Origin: a virus
IMG/VR virus record: IMGVR_UViG_3300017967_000237
Location: 1-22,497 of that record
Direction: 5' to 3' (one strand)
DNA length: 22,497 nucleotides
In this document: piece by piece, positions 1-12,000 of the stretch
Layout: each line of letters begins with the position of its first letter
Position numbering within the stretch: the stretch's first letter is position 1
Position numbers and translations under genes: made by a program
Notes under the pieces: model-generated
The model's database searches: none
Told to the model about the DNA's origin: nothing
Seen by the model: the letters and a program-made list of their open reading frames with translations, nothing else

Positions 1-3000
1 CAAGAAAAAACAGCGGTAAATCAAGAACCTCTATTTGATATATTTGACAAAGACGGTTACTCTTATAGTGACGAAACACTATACGAAGCATCTACATTTC
101 AAGGTAACAAAATTTTTAGTTATAAAAAAGGAACAGGGGTTTCTGATACAGAATTAGGATTTGCACTCTCATACCAGAACATTGAAAACAGTGGAGACAT
201 TCTATTTGACTTTAATTTGTTAAGAGAATCAATGTCATATCAAGTTGATGATGCAGATGTAACAAAAAACACTGATATTGGATTTTTAAAAAAATATCAA
301 GATAGAGAAAATTTTATATACACAAATGGTTGGACAAAAGCAGACTTTGAAAGTCAGCAAAGTGTTATACGTCAATATGTAGCCACAACAAGTCAGTTAA
401 ATGATTTTGAAATTGATGTCTACAAAGACGCAGCATTATTAAATGACCTCTGGGTTCGTGTTTACGTTAATAACAAAATACAAGATCAAAACGCAGATTA
501 CACATTAACAAGCGGTTCTTCAGATCGATTATTTGTTACATTTAATTCGGATCTAAACGTAGACGATGTAGTACTAGTTAAGACAAGATCAGCAACACCG
601 AAAAATAGTAACGGATTTTATGAATTTCCGTACAACCTAGAGCGAAATCCAAAAAACGAAAATATAACTCAATTTACTTTAGGCGAAGTTAATGATCACG
701 TATCTTCTATGATAGAAGATCTAAACAACTTTACTGGAGATTTTCCAGGAACATCTAATTTGCGAGATCTAGGAAATCTCGACGGTTATGGTAAAAAGTT
801 CATACAACATAGTGGTCCTATAAACTTACCTTTGTATCATATTACCACAAAAGACGGAAATGTAATAAAAGCAATAAAGCAAGCAAGATATGATTATGGA
901 AAGTTTAAAAGAAACTTTTTGCAAACAGCACTTAATTTAGGATTTGATGGACCTATAAAACAACATGTTGATAAAGTTTTAGGTGAAATGAATCGTACTA
1001 AGACTGACGCAATGCCATACTACTTTAGTGATATGTTGGCTTATCAAAGTGTAAAAAGAACTGAATATATAGTTGAAGATCCTGGTAACGTATTTTTTGC
1101 TTTAACAAATTTTTTCACTTTAACAGAATCTAGTGATACTGCTGTTAATGTATATTTAAACGGCACTCAACTTTTGCACGGCAGAGATTATACATTTAAT
1201 GATGAAGGATTTTGTATAATCACAGCAGAAAAAGTCGCCGATGATGTGATAGAGTTATACGAGTACGAATCTTCAAACGGAAGTTTTATCCCACCAACGC
1301 CGACTAAATTAGGTCTTTATCCTAAGTATGAGCCTCAGATACTATTTGATGACACTTATTTTGCAGATGAGCCTGTGAAATTTATACAAGGTCACGACGG
1401 TAGTCTTGTAAAAGCATATGACGACTATAGAGATGAACTGCTTTTAGAGTTAGAGAAAAGAATTTTTAACAATATTAAACAGACTCTTGATCCTGAGATA
1501 TTTGATCTATATGCATTGCAAAATTCGGCACACAGAACAACCGGCGTTAGTAAAACAAAAATTGATAATGCCATGCTTAGTGATTTTGTGCAATGGTTAA
1601 AAATTGCAGGAACTCCTGATTACACAACAAACGAATTTTATACTGACGGCAATAAATTTACTTACAATTATAGTAGAACTACTGATCCTTATGGAAATAG
1701 ACATGCAGGATTTTGGAGAGGAATTTATAAGCATTTCTTCGATACAGATAGACCACATACCCATCCTTGGGAAATGCTAGGATTTACTATTAAGCCTCAA
1801 TGGTGGGAAGAAGTATACGGTCCTGCTCCTTATACTTTAAACAACACTATTTTATGGGAAGATTTGCAAAACGGTTTATTAAAAGAACCAAACAAGCCTA
1901 TCAAGGTGCTAAACAATTTTAAACGTCCTGGATTGCTTAATTACATACCAGTTGATGCACAAGGAAGATTAGTAGACCCTTTACAGTCAGGAATAGCAAA
2001 AAACTTTAATAACAGTCAGGCAAGCGTAAGTTTTAAATTTGGTGATATTGCACCCACTGAAGCAGCCTGGCGCAAGTCTTCAGAATTTCCGTTTAGTTTA
2101 ATTACAGCACTTTTGCTAAATCGACCTGCAAAAATTTTAGGATTGTTATTTGATAAAAATAATATTGAAAGAAATGTTGCAGGACAACTGGTAGAAAAAA
2201 CTACAGGAAAACGAATTGCTTTAACAGATTTAGAATTTCCTAACACTTGTGAATGTCCGAGCAGAAAATACACATCGGGTTTAGTTAATTATATTGCTGA
2301 TTACATGTACTCGAATGTAAATTCTTATTTTGATTACATTGATAATGTGAAAAACATTGATAATCAGATAGCACTTAAACTTGCAGGATTCACTGACAAA
2401 TCTAAATTTAAATTAATATTAGATTCTCGCTCACCATTTAACGAAGGAAATGTATTTGTTCCTGAAGAAAATTATCAAATATTTTTAAACAAATCCTCTG
2501 CTTCAGAAGTAGTATCTTATAGCGGTATAATTGTTGAAAAATCCCAATTAGGGTATATTGTACGAGGATACGATCTTAATAATCCTATTTTTAGAACATA
2601 TGATGTAATTCCTTCTTCAGCAGATCCAGTTTTAAGGATCGGTGGAGTCTCAGAAAAATTTGTAAACTGGAATGCTGGAAAACAATATGTACAAGGACAA
2701 GTAGTAAAGTTTACTGGAGAGTTTTATAGAGTTAAAGAAGGTCATTCCTCTACAAATCAATTTGACGGCACAAAATTTATAAAACTAGCAGAGTTGCCAA
2801 TTCAAGGTGGCGCTACAGCAAGAAGAAGAAAGAATTTTGAAAAGGAACTTAAAACTATTCCATACGGAACTGTGTTTAGTGATATTCAACAAGTAGTTGA
2901 CTTTATGTACGGATACGAACATTGGTTAATTGAACAAGGTTTTAAGTTTGATAATTACAATCCAGAATTTAATTTAATAGAAAATTTTGATTTAAGCATA

Positions 3001-6000
3001 AAAGAATTTTTATTTTGGACTACACAAAACTGGTCTGTAGGAACAGTTATTAGTGTAAGCCCAGCAGCATCAAAATTAATTTTTGAAAAAGAATATCATG
3101 CTGTTGATAATATTTTTGATAACTTCTATGATTACAGTGTGTATAAAACAGACGGCAATATACTACGTCCAGAGTTTTTAGAACTAAGCAGAGACGGAAA
3201 CGAATTTACTGCAACAGAAGTAGATTCCGCAGACGGAATTTACGCACTTAAAGTTCCTATTGTACAAATTGAACATGTTGTATTATTAGATAATAAGACT
3301 GTCTTTAATGATGTTATATATGACCCAGCACCAGGATATAGACAAGAAAGAATTAGAGTACAAGGATACCGTACTGACAACTGGGATGGAAGTTTAAATA
3401 TACCCGGATTTATATATGACAGTGCCGAAGTTCAAAATTGGCAACCGTACCAAGACTATGCTTTAGGTGATACTGTAAAATATAAAGAATTTTTCTACAG
3501 TGCAAACGAAAAAGTTACCGGCGGGTCAACTTTTATTGCAAGGCAGTGGAAAAGATTAGATTCAAGACCTGAGCCTAAACTAATAACAAACTTAGAATAT
3601 AAAACTAATCAGTTTGCAGACTTCTATGATTTAGATACTGATAATTTTGATTTAGAACAACAAAAATTTGCTCAGCACTTAACTGGCTATCAAAATAGAA
3701 AGTACTTGCAAAATATTATTAATGATGATGTTAGCCAGTATAAATTTTATCAAGGGTTTATTCAAGACAAAGGTACTCGAAACAGTTTAGATAAACTGTT
3801 TGATGCACTATCGAGTGCAAACAAAGAAAGTTTAGATTTCTTTGAAGAATGGGCATTCAAACAGGGCATGTATGGAGCCACAGACGGATTTACTGAAGTA
3901 GAATATAAACTTGATGAAACTAAATTTTTACTTAATCCGCAACCAATAGAATTAGTAAACAGCATTCCTCCTGAAAGTACTGATTTAATTTACAGAATAC
4001 TTCCTTTTGAAACTTATGTCAAGCCGGAAGAATATGATCATTCACCTTTTCCTGTAAACTCATCAAACAGTGAGTTTGTCAAAACGTCAGGATTTGTGCA
4101 TCCTGACGATGTACAAGCAATAGTGAGAACTAGAAACGATGTTACGGGTATTGATATTAATACTGTTAGCATCGGAAATTATATCTGGATAGGCCAAGAC
4201 AGGTTATCTTGGGACGTAGCAAAAATAGTTCAAAAGGATTATAGAATTATTGATATTGCAGATAGTCTTAATGACGAAATTGGACTATTGGTAGTGTATC
4301 TTAACCGCAGTGTAAAAGACGACATTAAAGTTGGTGAAATAATAGGATTATATGACGTAGATGATGCAAGCGGTTTTTACGTTGTATCAAGAATAGAAAA
4401 TAATATTATTGTTATAGAGAACTTTATAACACCGTTTACAGTTGGCTTGCCACGTGATGGCTTAGTAATCGGTCTAGAAAGTGCTAAGATAACTTCTATA
4501 GATACTTTAAATAATTATGCAGAAAATTTTGTAGAAAATAATGACTTTATTTGGTTAGAAGACGGCTTGAACCAAAAAGTTTATAGCCATAAAGAAGTAT
4601 ATCAGCAAAAAGAAATTTTAGAAAATCCACAAACTTGGCAAGACTTCAATTATGATGCATTTGGCGAAGCAATATCTACTACTTCGAATAATACAGTTCT
4701 TGCTGTTGGATCTCCGTATTACAAATTAAGCGAAAATGTAAGTGGTGTAGTAAACATTTATACTAGAGGATCTGAATTAAACAACTGGATACTTACGCAA
4801 ACAATAGAACCACAAACTAATATATTTGCTAGTGTAGATGCTACTTCTTTATTTGGAACTAGTGTAGCAGTGTCCCCGGACGGCAAATATCTTGCGGTAG
4901 GCTCGCCTAATGCAAGTAAAGTTCTTACACAGTATAAAGGCGATTACTCTGAAAACACAGACTATGTTACAGGTGAAATTGTAACTTACAACGATAACTT
5001 ATGGAAGGCTAATATCGATATATTTTCAGAAATTGCCAATATTGCATACACTAGTTTTGATAGTTATGCACAGTTTGCAATTGACACTGATAGCACAGAT
5101 TTAAGTTTAATAGTTGCAGGCAACTATGGACTCTATCAAGTAGAAACAGATCATATATTAGTAAGAGCACCAGCCGACCAGTACGAAGGTACAGAACCAG
5201 GCGATACAGTAGTATTTAGGTGGAACCGTTATTCTACTGCTAACTTAGCGTTAACGGAATCTCAACCATTTGCTGGATACTACACTCCGATTACTGCTGA
5301 CTTTATATCTCGTGAAGGTATCGGCGGATCTGCTGTAGGTCATGAAATTATAGAAAAAGTAGACAATATTTTTAACATTGACAATTACACAATTCTTCCA
5401 ACAGTAGGCGATACTGTTTATACAGATACAGGTTCTGCAGAAGTTGTGTATGTAAAAACACAAGAAACTTCTTTATTGCTATATGTGAACAATACAAATG
5501 GCGTGTTTGCTAATACAGGCATACTGTTCACTGCTGATGTTCCGATCGGAGCATACAGAGATGATTTCTATAACACTTCAGAAAAGATAGGCGGCTATTG
5601 GTATATAAACACCTCTACATATTTTACTACAGACGTAGATGACAACATATGGTCAGACACTGGAAGAGGTTTAGTATATAGAGATGTTTTAAACTTAAGA
5701 GGCGATGATGGAGATCTAGGAACACCTGATACTAGATCTACACCTAACTATTATTATAACATTCAAGATTATTTGCAAGATATTACAGTTACAAATCTAA
5801 ATGATCAAATAAGTTTTACTACACATTTAGCATACAGCGGCATCTTTGATACTCAAGAGCCTGTTATACCTAGCAACTTATGGGTATTTAGATCTCCAAA
5901 AGTGTTATCTGACACGTTAAGTGTTAGCGACACATTTGGTTTTTATCTAGATCAATTAGGAAGTTTAGATATTACAAATAGCGGATATACATTTGAAACA

Positions 6001-9000
6001 ATTAACAAAAATAACCATGAAGTTTTTGACTTATGGGATGGTTATATTGATATAGAGTTTACTGAATTTCCTCCTTTCGACGAAGATAGTGACACAAGAT
6101 TCGGAGATCCAATCCAGCCTGTACCTAAATACAACTACTACGACGAATCTACACAACTTTTATCAGATAATGCATTTGGTGACACTGTACAAGATGTAAT
6201 CACCGGCGCAACTGCTGAAGTTATGTATTATCAAAGATTCTTTAACACGGTAAGATTGTATGTTAAAAATGTAACAGGAACTTGGTTAGCAGGAGGAAAT
6301 TTTGGAGAAGTTGGAGCAATTCAAAGGAATGCTAATGCTACTTTTAGAGGAGTATCGGATGTAGACAGAGTGATTGGTGAAATTGTAGCAACTTCCTTAA
6401 CATCAAATGACGTCGGTGAACAAGTAGGTAAACTTGTAGTTGTTCAAAATAGCGAAAACTTTGACGGTACAACACACACTTTAGACTATAATCCTCAGTT
6501 AACTAATGTAGAATATTGGCTCTATAAAGAAGTTGATATACTAGGCATTCCAAGAGAAGCAAGTGTTCCTACAACTACAAACAACGAATGGGATCAAGTA
6601 TTTAATTTACCAGCAGATGCAAACGGAACATCTCAAGATTATATTGAAGAAGGTTTAATATCAGTTTACGGTCAAACTGGTTCAGGAGAATACCAGTTAA
6701 TAAATCACTTTACTTTGCCAAATCGTGACAACTATACTCATATTGGTAACAGATTAAGATTTACTAAGAGGGACGACCTTTATACTCTGTTTGCTGCCGA
6801 AGATGGCAATGGAGATAAAAATGATACTACTGTACCTAGTGGTCTCAACTATGGCAAATTGCATATTATTAAGAAAGGTATAGAAGACGGAGTTGAGTAT
6901 ACTTGGGATATCGGCAAGGACAAAAATTATTTTGGAGAATTTAGTTCTGCTTCGGCATATAGTGAAAACAATATCGTTGTATACGATAATGCTTTGTATA
7001 GAGCAATTACTAATATTTCCTCAGGCTTAGCGTTTGATACAGCCGATTGGGAGATCTTAGACGGATCTATATCTCGATTAGGTTATGTTCCTACACCTGA
7101 AACAGTTAAACTACCAGGCGAAGCAATTTTTAGTCCAGAAAATGGAATTTTAGAATTTGTAAGAGACTTTGATGTAAACGATGCAGGTAATGTAATTGCT
7201 ACAACAACTTCTTTATTAGCAGATGATAGCACTACTCGTAACACAGTAGCAGTTTATAGAGAAGTAAACGGAAATTATACATTTAGCCAATCTATTTCTG
7301 CAGAATCTACTGACGGTCCGGGCGTCGGAGCAGAAGTAACTGCTACACTTGAAACTACAGGATCAGTAAAATTTATGGATGTTACTTCAACTGGAGAGTA
7401 TGAGGTAACTCCAACAGTTACAATTAGCGGCGACGGCGACGGCGCAACAGCCGTTGTTGAACTTACAGAAGATGGAGGCATAAGCAGACTTCTAGTACTT
7501 GAGCCCGGACTTGGGTATACAGTTGCTCCGATAGTGCAAATTGAAACTACTGATAGTACTGGCACAGGCGCTGTAGTTGAGGCAGTGTTAACCGGTAGTA
7601 GTGTAACTTCTTATAATGTTATAGAAAGCGGCTCAGGCTATAATCCTACAACAATAATAATTAGTATTATAAAAGATCCTACTGAAACTTCTGAAATTCT
7701 AGAAGAAGCAACAGCATTTCCGATTATAAAATTTGCTGTAAACGACATTCGCATAACTAATTCAGGAAGCAATTACACTCAGTCATTAACTACAGCAACA
7801 GTTGACCGAAATGTAGATGATACTGCTACGTCTGACGCAGTTATTTCACCAGTAATAGGTTTTGCAGTAGACTCACTTACACTTGTTAATGGTGGATACG
7901 GTTACGACCCAGAGTACACATCAGTAAGATTTGGTAATAATGTTGCCGACTTTGGCAACGGGAATGGAGCCTCAGCATCATTGTCTATAAACGAACGCGG
8001 AGAAATTGAGTCAGTTACACTTACATCTTCTGGCTCAGGCTTTATAGACATTACTCCGGTATCAACTTCAATACCTTTTGTACAAATTGTTGATTCTCGA
8101 GAAGAAGCAAATTTTGGCGATAGTATTAGTATTAGCCAAGATGGCAAATTACTTGCAGTTGGAGAAAGTTTTAATGATACAGATGGCAGTAATCGAGGAA
8201 AAGTTTACATATACAAACAGGTAAATGGACTATACGAACTTAATCAAACTCTATCAAGTTTTAACAAAGAACCAGGTGAAGGGTTTGGACACAAAGTTAG
8301 TTTTGATGGAAATCAACTTGCAGTTAGTAGTATTAATGCTGACGCAAAAATATTTACTACTATTGATTCAGAGACAACAACCTTTGATAATGGTTTAACT
8401 AATATTATAAAAACTTCAAGTAACACAGGAGTTGTTTATATCTATGAAAGACTAGAAGATAATCTTGTTTATGCAGATCAAATAGAATATAATAATCTAG
8501 ATAACGACCAAGTTAGACAATTTGGCGACACATTGCTACTCACTAATAATCATATATATGTAGGTATGCCTAAATTACAAAAAGGTGTTGATACAGTTAA
8601 ATTTGTAGACGGAGCATCAAACATATTGCGTGTTGACAATGCAAGAAGATTTAAATTAAACGAAAGAATTCAGTTTACATTTTTTGATGATTCTACAGAT
8701 GCACTTATAAATTCAGGTTTAGAAGAAAGCAAAGATTATTTTATAAAAGAAATTATAAACGATACAGATTTTACAATAAGCGAAACTCAAGGCGGATCTA
8801 TAAAACAGTTAACTACAAACACTGTTGCTAAATTTAGAGTATCCGCTAATCGTGCAGTCCAAGGTTTATTAATTGATTATCAAAGACCTATTAATGAGAA
8901 AAGTTGGAACATTCATAGAGAGCCGTACGCTAGTGTTGATGTTTCTAAATTTAGAGGAGCATTCCTATATAACACAAAGACTAACAAACTTCTTGAGCAT

Positions 9001-12000
9001 ATAGATATATTAGATCCAGTGCAGGGAAAAATTGCTGGTATTGTTGAACAAGAATTAGACTACAAATTATATTACGATCCTGCTCTTTATAACGTAATTA
9101 ACAACGAAGATGTACAAAATACAGAAAGTTGGGCAGAAAATTATGTAGGGAAAACTTGGTGGGATTTAAACTTTGTGCGTTTTTATAATCCGTATCAAGA
9201 CACTAGTATATTCCAGAGTAATTACTGGCAGACAATTTTTCCAGAAACTGAAGTACGTGTTTACGAATGGATAGAATCTACTTTAACACCTGACCAGTGG
9301 GACACAATTTCAGGAACAGAAGAAGCACCGTCTCAAGGAGTGTCGGGTACTACAAGATACGGAAACAGTTTTTACGTTAAAAAGAAAAAATACGACAGCG
9401 TTGCTCAAAGATTTACTAACAAATATTACTACTGGGTTGAAAATAAAACAACTATACCCAATGTTGAAGGACGTAATTTAACTGTAAAACAAATGACAGA
9501 TCTTATAACTAACCCTGCACAGCAAGGTTACAGATTTGTTGCACTTATGAAAGATAATAGATTTACAGTTTATAATTGTAACAATTTGTTTGAAGATAAA
9601 AATGTAGCAATTAATTTTAGATACTGGACAATAGACGATCAAGAACAAAACATACACAGTCAATATCAAATATTATCTGATGGTTTAGCAACAAGCAGAC
9701 CAAATAAAGATATTGAGAAAAAATGGTTTGACAGTTTAATAGGTTACGACGAGTTTGATCGTCCTGTACCAAATCCTATTCTTAGCGATAAGCAAAAATA
9801 CGGCATACAGTTTAAGCCAAGACAAAGTATGTTTAAAAATAGAGTAGAAGCCTTAAAACAAGTAATAGAAAGAGTAAACAGTGTTTTAAGTACTAGAATT
9901 ACTGTAGATGATTTCAATCTCAGTTCGTTATCTAGTTTTGATCCTGCTCCAACTGCATTTAGTCGACTATTTGATGTTTCAATAGAAACGTTTGACGAAT
10001 TACAATTTATAGGAACAGCAAATCTAACACCAGCAATTATCGAACCTGTAATAGTTGACGGTTCGATTACACGTCTTAATATAATAAATGCTGGTAGAGG
10101 TTATAAAACTCCACCGTCATATGAAATTAAAGGCAACGGCGAAGGTGCTGAATTTGAGTTTGCAATTGATTCTGTTGGAAAAATCATAAGTGCTAATGTA
10201 GTACAAGGCGGAAAAAATTATCAAGATAACACAACAATAGACATTCGCAAGTTTTCTGTTCTAGTAGAAGCAGATAGCACTAATCGAGGCCGCTGGGTTA
10301 TTTACAATAGAAACAGTGTTACAAACGTCTGGGAAAGATCTATTATTCAGCAGTACGATGTAAGGCAGTATTGGAATTATGCTGATTGGTATGCCGATGG
10401 TTACGGATTGTTTACAATAACTAATTTTGAAATAGACGAAAGTTATGAACTTACATCTTTAGATGCTCCTATTGGAACTGTTGTAAAAATTAACAATATA
10501 GGTTCAGGAGGTTGGTTACTACTTGAAAAGATTGCCAACGAAGACACTGATGATTACACAGTAAATTATAAAACCATAGGTAGAGAAAACGGAACAATAC
10601 AGTTTAGTCAAGACTTATACAACTTTATAGAAAGCAGAGTAGGATTTGATGCTACAAGTTTCGATGCAAGGTACTATGACAATCAACCTATAATAGAAAC
10701 TAGAATTATATTAGAAGCACTTAGAGGTAATATACTAGTTGATGAACTTGCAGTTGAGTACAATAAACTATTTTTTGCAAGCATAAGGTATGTCTTTGCA
10801 GAGCAATTATTTGTAGATTGGGCATTTAAAACCAGTTTTGTTAAAGCAATTCATAATGTTGGAGAATTAGATCAACGAGTAAACTTTAAGAATGATAATC
10901 TAGAAAGTTATGAAGATTATATTAAAGAAGTTAAGCCGTTTAAAACCAAAGTTAGAGAGTACAGAAGCAGTTATGATAAGTTAGATCCTAGTAACACGTC
11001 AGTAACTGATTTTGATTTACCACCAAGTTACAGTAGCATAGATGCTAAAATAATACCAGAAAGTATAATTGCTACAACAAACAGTTTAACTAATTTAAGT
11101 ATAACAATAGACGAATATCCTAAAAAGCATTGGAAAGACAATGTTGGATTTACAATTACCGATGTGCAAATTGCTTCACAAGGTTCTGGGTATACACAAG
11201 CACCAACAATTAATTTTCAAGGCGGCGGCGGCACAGGAGCCACTGCAAAAGCATTTGTATCTAATGGTAAACTTACAAAAATACGTGTAACTAATCCAGG
11301 TACTGGATATCTATCAGCCCCTAGAGTAATTATAAACGGAAGTTTAATAGAAGGCGGAGTAGAAGCCACTGCTTCTGCTATAATTGGAAATAGTCTTGTA
11401 AGAAGCACACATGTAAGGTCTAAATTTGATAGGGTTACTGGTAATTTTTATATAACAAATCTACAAGAAACTGAAAACTTTGTTGGTTCAGGAGCCACTA
11501 CTACATTTACACTTAAATGGCCTCTAGATCAAAAATCTAACAGGATGACAATATATGTTGACGGTATAGAAGCACTTAGAAGTGAATACTCGTTTAGTAA
11601 TGTTTCTGACAATTCAAAAAGTTATACTAGATATTTAGGAAGAGTTGATTTTGTCGAACCACCTAAAACAGGTGCAGCAATAGAGGTAATCTATTTTAGA
11701 GACATAGATATGCTAGATGCTCAAGATAGAATAAACCTATTCTACAATCCAACTACAGGAATGATAGGCAATGATGTTGCACAGTTAATGGATGGTATTG
11801 ATTATGGCGGCGTCGAAGTTAAAAGTTTAGAATTTGAAGGCGCAGCAGGCTGGGACACAAAGCCTTGGTTCTCAACACTGTGGGATACTTACGACAATAC
11901 GTTTGAAGATGAAATTTTTACGTTTGATGATTCAACTGTACAAGTTGTGCTATCAAAGCCTTTAGAGGAAGGCATATCCTATAACGTATATCTAGACGGT

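Larger units (their letters stand above)
4642..8595 (+). other. FG-GAP-type beta-propeller, about seven blades, with three inserted segments
   Basis: Blade-like repeats follow the FG-GAP pattern (F-G-x-x-(I/V)-x...G/N-x-x-L-A-V-G...G-x-V-x-I-Y). Blade 1 is at 4642-4815 (AFGEAIS, VLAVGSP, GVVNIYT). Blade 2 begins at 4849 (LFGTSVAVSPDG, LAVGSP) and its closing strands seem to resume near 6640 (GLISVYGQ). Blade 3 is about 6720-6905 (YTHIGNRLRF, GKLHIIKK). Blade 4 is about 7123-7305 (VAVYREV). Blade 5 is 8107-8256 (NFGDSISISQDG, LLAVGES, GKVYIYK). Blade 6 is about 8272-8490 (GFGHKVSF, GVVYIYE). A last half-blade is near 8521 (FGDTLLL, IYVGMP). Inserted segments lie at about 4925-6637, 6931-7065 and 7320-8085. 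The FG-GAP pattern is direct; the count and circular closure are inference. Confidence 0.6.

Noticed and set aside
217-219. TTG as the start of the giant gene
   Set aside because: The same frame is open back to base 1 with no stop and coherent protein sequence, so this is an internal Leu codon and the real start lies upstream of the window.
11221-11232. Run of GGC codons as a DNA-level repeat or GC island
   Set aside because: It encodes the Gly run of a GxGY repeat, and similar GGC pairs occur at other Gly-Gly sites in the window, so coding explains it.
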